From the NCBI GenBank assembly GCA_046091165.1, contig JBJTBE010000021.1, forward strand, positions 1 through 12,516: a stretch of 12,516 nt of DNA. Reading direction: 5' to 3'. Under the pieces are notes generated by a model. It had not been told where the DNA came from. It made no database searches and saw only the letters and a list, made by a program, of their open reading frames with translations. Both the position numbers and the translations under genes were made by a program. Source of the DNA: F1-60-MAGs163 sp046091165. Lineage in GTDB: Bacteria > Actinomycetota > Thermoleophilia > Solirubrobacterales > Solirubrobacteraceae. Positions 1-5,838 of the stretch are shown piece by piece (within the stretch, counting starts at the first letter, position 1; each line of letters opens with the position of its first letter).

Positions 1-118
1 CGTAGTCGGGCGGGGACCCCTCGAAGATCATCACCGAGGCGACGTGCATATGTGCCCCTCCCCGCTCCAGCTGGAGGAAGGCGGTATCGAGCCCGGAGAG
101 CCGGTCGGGGTTGGCCAT
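1..118 (-). CDS. Wax ester synthase/diacylglycerol acyltransferase (WS/DGAT), N-terminal fragment
   Basis: Only the first 39 codons lie in the window; the gene continues off the left edge. The translation starts MANPDRLSGLDTAFLQLE, followed by a segment with HMHVASVMIFEG. The R-L-S-x-L-D-x-x-F-L-x-L-E opening and the following M-H-V-x-S-V/I-x-I-F-E-G segment match the start of the bacterial WS/DGAT acyltransferase family. Those enzymes join acyl-CoA to fatty alcohols or diacylglycerol to make wax esters or triacylglycerol, and many actinobacteria have several copies. The catalytic HHxxxDG motif would lie outside the window and cannot be checked. The ATG at 118 is preferred because a TAGAAT box lies 6 nt upstream, with no clear ribosome binding site. 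Met24 is an alternative start but would lose the conserved opening. The gene is divergent from the sigma factor gene. Confidence 0.85.
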   Translation of the reverse strand, partial: MANPDRLSGLDTAFLQLERGGAHMHVASVMIFEGSPPDY

Positions 119-124
119 TGGCCG

Positions 125-130
125 ATTCTA
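125..130 (-). promoter_or_regulatory. Candidate -10 box (TAGAAT) for leaderless acyltransferase mRNA
   Basis: TAGAAT fits the TANNNT -10 pattern and ends 6 nt before the ATG at 118, so transcription would start at or next to the start codon. No convincing -35 hexamer is seen at the expected distance. The same arrangement occurs at three other starts in this window. Confidence 0.45.
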
Positions 131-161
131 GTCCGCCGGCACGGGTCCGTCCGGGGCGGCA

Positions 162-208
162 CTAACCTTCAACAGAGCTTGTGCTAACCTTACACACAGT
201 GTTGAAGG
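162..208. repeat. Direct and inverted repeats upstream of the sigma factor gene
   Basis: CTAACCTT occurs at 162-169 and again at 184-191, exactly 22 bp apart (about two helical turns). Over 13 bp the two copies, CTAACCTTCAACA and CTAACCTTACACA, differ at only two positions. Separately, CCTTCAACA (166-174) and TGTTGAAGG (200-208) form a perfect 9-bp inverted repeat around a 25-nt spacer. The block lies 20-66 bp before the sigma factor start, a good place for an operator or an mRNA leader hairpin. Copy spacing on one DNA face favours a protein-binding site. No known regulator motif is recognised. Confidence 0.5.
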
Positions 209-227
209 AACACCGGAAAGGAATCTC

Positions 228-767
228 ATGAAGCTCAGTGATCCCAGCATCTACTCCGAGGTCTACGAGCAGCATCACCGCGGCGTCTACGCGGCGGCCT
301 ACCGGATTCTCGGCAACCAGGCCCAGGCCCAGGACGTCGTCCAGGACGTCTTCATGAAGGTCTGGCGCAAGCCCGAGGCCTTCGACTCGCGTCGCGGCGA
401 GCTCGGCAGCTACCTGCGGCTGATGGGTCGCAGCCGCGCACTGGACCTCTGGCGCGAGGGCCAGGCTTCCGGACGCGCGGGGGACAGGCTCAAGGCACAG
501 GTGGCCGTGGAGGGCCAGAAGGGCCCCGACGGGCCCGAGCGGGTTGCCGAGCAGCGTTCGGCTCGCAGCGACCTCACGAGGGCCCTCAAGACCCTCCCCG
601 ACCAGCAGCGCGAGGCCGTCGTCCTGGCCTACTGGGGCGGCCTTACCGCCCAGGAGGTCGCCCGGCGCGTGAACGTGCCGCTCGGTACCGCAAAGAGCCG
701 CATTCGGCTCGGGCTCGGCAAGCTCCGCGAGGAGTTCGACGAGAACCCGCTGGCCACGGCTGCCTGA
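228..767 (+). CDS. ECF-family RNA polymerase sigma factor
   Basis: This 179-aa protein has the two-domain layout of group 4 (ECF) sigma factors. Region 2 spans about residues 13-80, including AQDVVQDVFMKVW (34-46), which contacts core polymerase, and the -10-recognition helix near 60-76. A variable linker (about 80-112) leads to region 4 (about 115-170), with the helix-turn-helix LTAQEVARRVNVPLGTAKSRI (139-159) that reads the -35 element. The length is typical of a minimal ECF factor, with no C-terminal extension. The ATG at 228 is well placed, with AAAGGA at 217-222 and a 5-nt spacer. No anti-sigma gene is next to it: the downstream gene is a convergent rhodopsin. Its activity control therefore cannot be read from context. 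Repeats at 162-208 suggest transcriptional control. The promoter specificity and ECF subgroup were not assigned. Confidence 0.95.
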   Translation: MKLSDPSIYSEVYEQHHRGVYAAAYRILGNQAQAQDVVQDVFMKVWRKPEAFDSRRGELGSYLRLMGRSRALDLWREGQASGRAGDRLKAQVAVEGQKGPDGPERVAEQRSARSDLTRALKTLPDQQREAVVLAYWGGLTAQEVARRVNVPLGTAKSRIRLGLGKLREEFDENPLATAA

Positions 768-785
768 CCGTCGACCAACGAAAAA

Positions 786-821
786 GGCCCCCGGCCGCCT
801 GAGCGACCGGGGGCCGGTTTT
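786..821. terminator. Bidirectional intrinsic terminator
   Basis: GGCCCCCGG (786-794) and CCGGGGGCC (807-815) form a perfect 9-bp GC stem around a 12-nt loop. The stem is preceded by AAAAA (781-785) and followed after GG by TTTT (818-821), so a U-tract exists on either strand. It lies between the convergent sigma factor (stop at 767) and rhodopsin (stop at 841) genes and would terminate both. Confidence 0.9.
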
Positions 822-840
822 CGGCGTCAGCCCTCGGGGG

Positions 841-1641
841 TCAGCTGGATGCGGCCGCCGGAGCGGCGCTGGGAGGGGCGGCCCGCGCGAGGGGCGTGAC
901 GCCCACCACCAGCAGCACGCCGAACCCGACCTTGGCCGACAGGTCGATGATCGTGAAGACGAGCACCTCGGTGTTGAGGCTGATCGTCCCGGTGCCTTCG
1001 GTCCCCAGGATCCACAGGATCGGGTAGATGAACCAGAGGACGGTCAGGATCCCCAGGAGCTTGTTGTAGAGCGCGGAAACGCCGGCGCCCTGCTCGGCCG
1101 CCGAGGCCCGGATCGGGCCCCAGATGAGGATCAGGACGGCCAGGAAGAAGCCGCACGAGATCGCGAACCACACGTACTTGTGGTTGTCGTCCAGCGAGAG
1201 CGCCCCGAACAGGCCGGTCAGGATCATCAGCACGTCGGCGCCGATGACGCCGCCCACGAGCGCAGCGCGCTCACGCACGACCTCGCCGGTGGTGCTGAGG
1301 GCCTTGAGGCCGACGGTCATCAGGCCGATAAGCAGGAGCGGAGTCGTGAAGACCCAGTCCAGGTAGCGGGCCCAGTAGACCAGCTCGGCGTTGACGTCGG
1401 CACCCACGCCGATCGGCGTGATGGCCAGCGTCGCCTTGGAAACGACAATGTCGCCCTGGCCGAAGGCCATGAGCAGGTACATGCAGGCGGCGATGGCACA
1501 CACGAAGAATCCGGTGATCGCGTGATGGCGCTCCTTCATCTTCGCGCCGAGGAAGTAGATCAGAAGGGCGCCAAGGCCCATTCCGATCGTTCCGATCCAC
1601 AGCCACGTTTCCTGCATCGAAGTTTGCATCAGGTCACTCAC
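841..1641 (-). CDS. Bacteriorhodopsin-like microbial rhodopsin with a DTG motif
   Basis: A 266-aa seven-helix retinal protein, closest by eye to haloarchaeal bacteriorhodopsin (BR). Helix C reads YWARYLDWVFTTPLLLIG: R92, D95 and T99 equal BR Arg82, Asp85 and Thr89, but the BR Asp96 position is G106, giving D-T-G. Beyond helix C the offset to BR is a constant 21: D136 (Asp115), M139 (Met118), G143 (Gly122), W203 (Trp182), Y206 (Tyr185), W210 (Trp189), E215 and E225 (Glu194/204 release pair), D233 (Asp212) and K237 (Lys216, the retinal lysine, in IIDLSAKVGFG). L103 equals BR Leu93, usual in green-absorbing forms. The D85-D115 interval is 41 rather than 30 residues, so the cytoplasmic C-D loop is longer. 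The C-terminus is a short Ala/Pro tail. The GTG at 1641 is chosen because AGGAGG lies 7 nt upstream; longer in-frame starts have no such site. Most likely a light-driven proton pump or a photosensor. No transducer or retinal-forming oxygenase gene is in view. Confidence 0.96.
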   Translation of the reverse strand: MSDLMQTSMQETWLWIGTIGMGLGALLIYFLGAKMKERHHAITGFFVCAIAACMYLLMAFGQGDIVVSKATLAITPIGVGADVNAELVYWARYLDWVFTTPLLLIGLMTVGLKALSTTGEVVRERAALVGGVIGADVLMILTGLFGALSLDDNHKYVWFAISCGFFLAVLILIWGPIRASAAEQGAGVSALYNKLLGILTVLWFIYPILWILGTEGTGTISLNTEVLVFTIIDLSAKVGFGVLLVVGVTPLARAAPPSAAPAAASS

Positions 1642-1648
1642 TATTGCT

Positions 1649-1654
1649 CCTCCT
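1649..1654 (-). promoter_or_regulatory. Ribosome binding site fixing the rhodopsin start
   Basis: A perfect AGGAGG lies 7 nt upstream of the GTG at 1641. It decides for this start over upstream in-frame starts (to 1692) and over the ATG four codons downstream. It is one of the strongest ribosome binding sites in the window, which fits a membrane protein made in quantity. Confidence 0.8.
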
Positions 1655-1774
1655 AGGGGGGCGGTTTGGCGGCCCCGGACGGGACCAACCATCGGTTTCG
1701 CCGATTACGGCGCGAACCCTACAGGCAAACCCCGCGGAAAGGGCTCTTTCATGGGTTCCATCGCGCCCAAAACC

Positions 1775-1780
1775 TAGGCT
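1775..1780 (+). promoter_or_regulatory. Candidate -10 box (TAGGCT) for leaderless dinB mRNA
   Basis: TAGGCT fits TANNNT and ends 6 nt before the GTG at 1787. There is no Shine-Dalgarno sequence before that GTG, so the transcript probably begins at the start codon. No clear -35 hexamer and no recognisable LexA-type operator was seen in the 145-bp divergent gap (1642-1786) shared with the rhodopsin gene. Confidence 0.4.
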
Positions 1781-1786
1781 TGGCGG

Positions 1787-2860
1787 GTGCCCGGCCCGGT
1801 CGCCCACATAGACCTGGACGCCTTCTACGCCGCCGTGGAGCTGCAGAGGCGCCCGGAACTGAAGGGCCTCCCGGTGATCGTCGCCGGCAGCGGGCCGCGG
1901 GCCGTCGTGACCACGGCCTCCTACGAGGCGCGGGCCTTCGGGGTCGGGTCGGCGATGCCGGCCTCGCGCGCCCTTCGCCTCTGCCCGCAGGCGACCGTGG
2001 TCACCCCCGATTTCGCGGCCTACAGGGAGGTCTCGGAGCGGGTGATGGCGATCATCTGCTCCCACATACCCAGGGTCGAGCAGCTCGGCCTCGATGAGGC
2101 CTACCTGGACCTCTCCGGGCTGCTCTCGCCCAGGAGCGCGGTGCGGCGCGTGGTGGCGGAGATCCGGTCGCAGACGGGGATGAGCGCCTCGGTGGGGATC
2201 GGCCCCAACCGCCTGGTGGCCAAGGTGGCCTCGGACGCCGAGAAGCCGGCCGGCTTCGTGGTGCTGGATCGCCGGCAGGCCTTCCTGCGTTTTCGCCACG
2301 AGAGCCCGCGAATGATCCCCGGGATCGGCCCGAAGACGGTGGAGAAGCTCGAGCAGCTCTCCGTACGCACGATCGACCAGCTCGCCCGCTGCGAGCCCGG
2401 GTGGCTGGCGGAGATCTTCGGCGCCCGCCAGGGCCCCTACCTGCTGGCGCTCTCCCACTTCGACGCGCCGGCCGATGTCGAGACCGAGCGCGAGCGGGTC
2501 AGCGAGTCGCGGGAGGCGACCTTCGACTTCGACGTCGCCGAGCCGGCGGAGATGGAGGAGAGGCTCTGCGCGCTGGCCGGCGACCTCGCCGAGGGCCTTG
2601 CGCGCAGCGGCCGCCGCGGTCGGACGGTGCGGATAAAGGTCCGCCTCGACGACTGGACCACGGTCACCCGCGCCAGGACCCTCCCGAAAGAGGTGGCCGG
2701 CGCCGGCGAGATCTCCCGGGTCGCGGTCGAGCTGCTGCGCCAGTACGCCCCGCAGCGGCCGGTGCGCCTGCTCGGGGTGGGGGTGACCGGCTTCGCAACC
2801 GACCGGCAGGCCGGTGACCGCAGGCAGCTCGAGCTGCCGGTGGAGGAGGAGGCGGCCTAG
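1787..2860 (+). CDS. dinB: DNA polymerase IV (Y-family translesion polymerase)
   Basis: The 357-aa product is a complete Y-family DNA polymerase that inserts nucleotides opposite damaged bases. The palm opens with HIDLDAFYAAVE (7-18), giving metal ligand D9. Y14 is the sugar steric-gate position, tyrosine as in archaeal Dpo4. The second catalytic motif is LGLDEAYLDLS (100-110), with D103 and E104. SVGIGPNRLVAKVASD (135-150) and the helix-hairpin-helix IPGIGPKTVEKL (178-189) are typical of the palm and thumb. The little-finger domain covers about 235-337. The C-terminal QLELPV (347-352) matches the beta-clamp binding motif, so the protein should load on the sliding clamp. The GTG start is the first codon before the conserved core and fits a leaderless transcript. 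The stop overlaps the convergent ABC ATPase stop in a shared CTAG. Confidence 0.96.
   Translation: MPGPVAHIDLDAFYAAVELQRRPELKGLPVIVAGSGPRAVVTTASYEARAFGVGSAMPASRALRLCPQATVVTPDFAAYREVSERVMAIICSHIPRVEQLGLDEAYLDLSGLLSPRSAVRRVVAEIRSQTGMSASVGIGPNRLVAKVASDAEKPAGFVVLDRRQAFLRFRHESPRMIPGIGPKTVEKLEQLSVRTIDQLARCEPGWLAEIFGARQGPYLLALSHFDAPADVETERERVSESREATFDFDVAEPAEMEERLCALAGDLAEGLARSGRRGRTVRIKVRLDDWTTVTRARTLPKEVAGAGEISRVAVELLRQYAPQRPVRLLGVGVTGFATDRQAGDRRQLELPVEEEAA
2823..2838. repeat. 16-bp perfect palindrome inside the 3' end of dinB
   Basis: GGCAGCTCGAGCTGCC is a perfect palindrome; as RNA it could fold as a 6-bp stem with a TCGA loop on either strand. It lies about 20 bp from the shared CTAG (2857-2860) holding both convergent stop codons, and encodes the start of the clamp-binding motif. 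No separate terminator exists between dinB and the ABC operon, so it may weakly end transcription in both directions. There is no U-tract. Confidence 0.4.
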
Positions 2861-3633
2861 AGGACGGTGGCCAGGAAGCGCTTCGTGCGCTCGTGCTGCG
2901 GGTTGCCGAAGAGCTCCTCCGGCGGGGCCTCCTCGACGACCACGCCGTCGTCCATGAAGACCACCGAGTCGGCAACCTCGCGGGCAAAGCCGGTTTCGTG
3001 GGTGACGACGACCATGGTCATTCCGTCGCGGGCCAGCCCCTTCATCACGTCGAGCACTTCGCCGACCAGCTCGGGGTCGAGCGCGGAGGTGGGCTCGTCG
3101 AAGAGCATCAGCTTGGGCTTCATGGCCAGGGCGCGGGCGATGGCCACCCGCTGCTGCTGGCCGCCGGAGAGCTGGGCGGGGTAGGCGTCGGCCTTGTCGG
3201 CCAGGCCGACGCGCTCCAGCAGTTCGCGGCCGTGGGCGCGGGCCTCGTCCCGCGACTGGCCGAGCACGCAGACCGGCGCCTCGGTGACGTTCTGCAGCGC
3301 GGTCATGTGGGGGAAGAGGTTGAAGCGCTGGAAGACCATGCCGATGCCCGCGCGCTCCTGGGCCACCTCGGACTCCTTGAGCTCGTGGAGCGTGTCGCCC
3401 TTCTGGCGGTAGCCTACGATCGTGCCGTCGACGGTGATCCGGCCGCGGTTGATCTTCTCCAGGTGGTTGATGCAGCGCAGGAAGGTCGACTTGCCCGAGC
3501 CGGAGGGGCCGAGGATGACCATCACCTCGCTGCGCTCGACCTCGAGATCGACCCCCTTGAGCACCTCGAGGCTCCCGAAGCGCTTGTGGACGCCCTCGGC
3601 GAGGACCATGGTGTTGCCGTTGGCCGCGCTCAC
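2857..3633 (-). CDS. Polar amino acid ABC transporter ATPase
   Basis: The 258-aa product is the nucleotide-binding subunit of a polar amino acid (GlnQ/HisP-type) importer. It shows Walker A GPSGSGKST (42-50), Q-loop Q102 in GMVFQRFNLFPHMT (a hallmark of the amino acid class), signature LSGGQQQR (155-162), Walker B LMLFDEPTSALD (175-186, catalytic E180) and the switch histidine H212. The length matches the family. The start is a GTG overlapping the permease stop as GTGA, which indicates translational coupling. It is the last gene of a binding protein-permease-ATPase operon. The region from about 75 to 95 (around YRQKGDTLHELKESE) is the somewhat longer insert seen in many members of this class. 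The substrate amino acid cannot be told from this subunit. Confidence 0.96.
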   Translation of the reverse strand: MSAANGNTMVLAEGVHKRFGSLEVLKGVDLEVERSEVMVILGPSGSGKSTFLRCINHLEKINRGRITVDGTIVGYRQKGDTLHELKESEVAQERAGIGMVFQRFNLFPHMTALQNVTEAPVCVLGQSRDEARAHGRELLERVGLADKADAYPAQLSGGQQQRVAIARALAMKPKLMLFDEPTSALDPELVGEVLDVMKGLARDGMTMVVVTHETGFAREVADSVVFMDDGVVVEEAPPEELFGNPQHERTKRFLATVL

Positions 3634-4637
3634 AGGCCGTGCCTCTCCGGGGGTTCATCGCCGGGCCCGGTTGCGGGGGGCTTGGCCTTCTTCTCGGCCA
3701 GGTCTGAGTGACGGGTGGTGAAGACCAGCTGCCAGACGCGCGCCACCAGCGGCTGCGGGCCGGCGGCCGCGGTGCCCCGGCCATAGTGGCGCTCGATGAA
3801 GTACTGGCCGATCGAGAGGATCGTCGTGAAGAACAGGTACCAGATGCTCGCCACGATCAGGAGCGGGATCTGCTTGAAGTTCTGGGAGTAGATCACCGTG
3901 ACCGCGTAGAGCAGGTCGGGAAAGGCCACGAAGGCCACCAGCGAGGTCGTCTTGAGCATCGAGATGACCTCGTTGCCGGTCGGCGGGATGATCACCCGCA
4001 TCGCCTGGGGGAGGACGATGCGGCGGATCGTCTGCATCCGGCGCATGCCCAGGGCCTTGGCCGCCTCCTCCTGGCCGGGGTCGACCGAGACGAAGCCGGC
4101 GCGGACGATCTCGGCCATGTAGGCGCCTTCGTTGAGCCCCAGGGCGAGCACCGCCGCGACGAAGGGCAGGAAGATGTCGTTGGCCTTGATCGAGAAGAAC
4201 TCGACGCCGGTGAAGGGGATGCCGACCGAGATGTCGGGGTAGAGGGCGGCGATGAAGCTCCAGAAGAGGATCTGGACGAGGACCGGGGTGCCGCGGAAGA
4301 GCCAGATGTAGAAACCGCTCGCCCCTGCCACCAGGGGGTTGGGGGAGAGGCGCATGATCGCCAGGACGATTCCCAGGACGATCCCCACCACCATCGAGAT
4401 GGCGGTCAGCTCCAGCGTCTTGAGGGCGCCGGCAACGACGGTCGGCGCGAAGAGGAACTCGCCGACGGTGCCCCACTGGAAGCGGGGGTTTTGGACGATC
4501 GAGCTGATCGCCGCCGCGGCCAGGACGGCGATCAGGATCGCCGCGAGTATGCGCCCGGGCCGGCGGACCGGGACGGCCTTGATGTCCGCGCCGGCGTCGG
4601 GCGCCGGCGCGGAACTCAAGGAATCACCTGTGGTCAT
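3630..4637 (-). CDS. Polar amino acid ABC transporter permease (HisM/GlnP type)
   Basis: The 335-aa membrane subunit of the importer. Hydrophobic segments are visible at about 30-48, 64-95, 108-133, 153-170, 222-250 and 257-281. FRGTPVLVQI (115-124) is typical of the His/Glu/Gln/Arg/opine permease class. The EAA loop that docks on the ATPase is at 190-212 (EEAAKALG with the conserved Gly, then VLPQA). It is longer than many single-domain HisM/GlnP permeases: about 55 extra N-terminal residues include one more membrane segment, and about 50 soluble C-terminal residues are rich in Pro, Lys and Glu. Only one permease gene is present, so a homodimer is expected. The ATG at 4637 follows the binding protein stop by 24 bp and has only a weak ribosome binding site. 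The 3' end overlaps the ATPase start. Confidence 0.95.
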   Translation of the reverse strand: MTTGDSLSSAPAPDAGADIKAVPVRRPGRILAAILIAVLAAAAISSIVQNPRFQWGTVGEFLFAPTVVAGALKTLELTAISMVVGIVLGIVLAIMRLSPNPLVAGASGFYIWLFRGTPVLVQILFWSFIAALYPDISVGIPFTGVEFFSIKANDIFLPFVAAVLALGLNEGAYMAEIVRAGFVSVDPGQEEAAKALGMRRMQTIRRIVLPQAMRVIIPPTGNEVISMLKTTSLVAFVAFPDLLYAVTVIYSQNFKQIPLLIVASIWYLFFTTILSIGQYFIERHYGRGTAAAGPQPLVARVWQLVFTTRHSDLAEKKAKPPATGPGDEPPERHGL

Positions 4638-4661
4638 CGAGGCTCACAGGCGACTGGTTTG

Positions 4662-5576
4662 TCAGTCGATCGCCCCGTTGATCTGCGGGTCGCTGATGGC
4701 GCCGTTCTCCAGGCCCCACTTCTTGAGGATGGCGCCGTACTGGCCGCCTTCGATCAGGTTCTCGAGGGCGGCCTGGATCGGCTCGGACAGCCCGCTGTTC
4801 TTCGGGACGGCGATGCCGTACGGGGCCTCGCCGTAGTCCTCGCCGGTGAGCTTGAGCTCGCCCTTGGTCTTCTGGACCTGGTAGGCGGCGACCGGAGAGT
4901 CGGCCATGCCCACCTGGGCGCGGCCGCTGATCAGGGCGTTGTTGGCGCCGTTCTGGTCGGGGAAGACCAGGAGGTCGACCTTGGCCTTGCCGTCCTTGAC
5001 GCACTTCTTGCTCTGCGCCTCGGCGTCGTCGGCCTGGGTGGTGCCCTTCTGGACGGCGACCTTCTTGCCGCACAGGTCGGCCAGCGTCTTGACGCCGCTC
5101 GGGGCCGAGGCCTTCTCGAAGAACGAGGTGCCGGCCGTCAGGTAGGTGACGAAGTCGACCTGCTGCTCGCGCTCCTTGGTGTCGGTGAACGACGACATGC
5201 CCAGGTCGTACTTGTCGGCCTCGATCCCGGCGAGGATCGAGTCGAAGGGCACGTTCTCGAGGTTGAGCTCAATGCCCATCACCTGACCGAGGGCGGTGGC
5301 GAGGTCGGGGTCGGCCCCGATGATCTCGTTGGTGCCCTCCTTGATGAACTCCATCGGCGGGTAGGAGGCGTCGGAGGCCACCGAGAGGCTGCCGGCGTCC
5401 TGGTACTTGGCCGGGACCTGCTTGGCGATGGCGTCGTCCTTGGTGGCGGTGATGCTCGCGGTGTCCGACGTGCTGGTCGTGTCGGAGCCCGAGTCGCTGC
5501 CGCAGGCCGCGACAGCGGTGGCGGCGAGGGCGACGGCGGCAACGGCCAGCGGCGCCCGAAGGTTGGCTATACGCAT
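4662..5576 (-). CDS. Polar amino acid ABC transporter substrate-binding lipoprotein
   Basis: The 304-aa product is the extracytoplasmic receptor of the importer. It begins with a lipoprotein signal: a positively charged start, a hydrophobic stretch and the lipobox AVAAC, with C25 as the likely lipidated cysteine. A Ser/Thr/Asp-rich linker follows. The mature part has the family-3 solute-binding fold: SDASYPPMEF near the start of the domain, IIGADPDLATALG, YDLGMSSFTDTKERE (the ligand carboxylate-binding region), TLADLCGKKVAVQKGTT and a GIAVPKNSGL hinge. Two cysteines in the second lobe (in DLCGKK and SKKCVK) could pair. The ATG at 5576 is chosen for the lipoprotein signal and GGAGG 9 nt upstream; the open frame up to 5804 encodes no signal. 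It is the first gene of the operon. The exact amino acid is not predictable here. Confidence 0.95.
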   Translation of the reverse strand: MRIANLRAPLAVAAVALAATAVAACGSDSGSDTTSTSDTASITATKDDAIAKQVPAKYQDAGSLSVASDASYPPMEFIKEGTNEIIGADPDLATALGQVMGIELNLENVPFDSILAGIEADKYDLGMSSFTDTKEREQQVDFVTYLTAGTSFFEKASAPSGVKTLADLCGKKVAVQKGTTQADDAEAQSKKCVKDGKAKVDLLVFPDQNGANNALISGRAQVGMADSPVAAYQVQKTKGELKLTGEDYGEAPYGIAVPKNSGLSEPIQAALENLIEGGQYGAILKKWGLENGAISDPQINGAID

Positions 5577-5820
5577 TGGGTGGTTCCTCCCTTGTAAACG
5601 GTAGACGGCGGCGACCCTACCAGCGAATGTCGCAAAGAGGGGATTTCGACGCCGGGCTAGCTGCTTGACGGCCAGTGCGGAGGGCAGGCGCTCAAGGCTC
5701 CCGGTGCCTACGGAAGAACGGTCACCTTTCGCACGGGGCTGTAGCCGCGGGAGAACGGGTAGTCGGGACGGGCGGGGATCCGGACCCGGAAGCGGTAGAT
5801 TCACCTCCGGAGGCTGTCAA
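5577..5820 (-). promoter_or_regulatory. Promoter region and long leader of the amino acid importer operon
   Basis: This gap of about 260 bp holds no convincing gene. On the leftward strand TTGACA (5815-5820) matches the -35 consensus exactly. The 17-bp spacer ends at TACCGC (5792-5797), a weak -10. The spacer contains the 10-bp palindrome CCTCCGGAGG (5804-5813), a possible operator. This would give a leader of about 200 nt. A second TANNNT box (TAGGGT, 5614-5619) would give a leader of about 30 nt. A ribosome binding site GGAGG is at 5586-5590. No known riboswitch or T-box element was recognised. Confidence 0.4.
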
Positions 5821-5838
5821 GCCGGGCCTGCGCCCGGC
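5821..5838 (-). terminator. Hairpin directly after the stop of the unknown exported protein
   Basis: GCCGGGC (5821-5827) and GCCCGGC (5832-5838) form a 7-bp all-GC stem with a 4-nt loop, starting at the base after the TGA stop (5839-5841). Only TT follows on the transcript, so this is a U-poor hairpin terminator candidate, a form often proposed in actinobacteria. It abuts the -35 box of the importer operon. Confidence 0.5.

Noticed and set aside
1634..3784. 716-codon open frame on the - strand
   Set aside because: It crosses dinB antisense and the ATPase in another frame; it is Arg/Pro/Gly-rich with no domain, so it is a high-GC artefact.
3708..5597. 629-codon open frame on the + strand across the importer genes
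   Set aside because: It is antisense to the permease and binding protein, which have clear motifs. Its translation is Asp/Gly/Arg/Val-rich low-complexity sequence, as expected opposite GC-rich codons.
5577..5804. N-terminal extension of the binding lipoprotein
   Set aside because: The lipoprotein signal begins at the ATG at 5576 with a good ribosome binding site; an extra 76 residues would bury it.
5577..5838. Riboswitch or T-box in the importer leader
   Set aside because: Both strands were read for conserved cores of common riboswitches and the T-box antiterminator; none was recognised. Only promoter-like and palindromic elements are reported.
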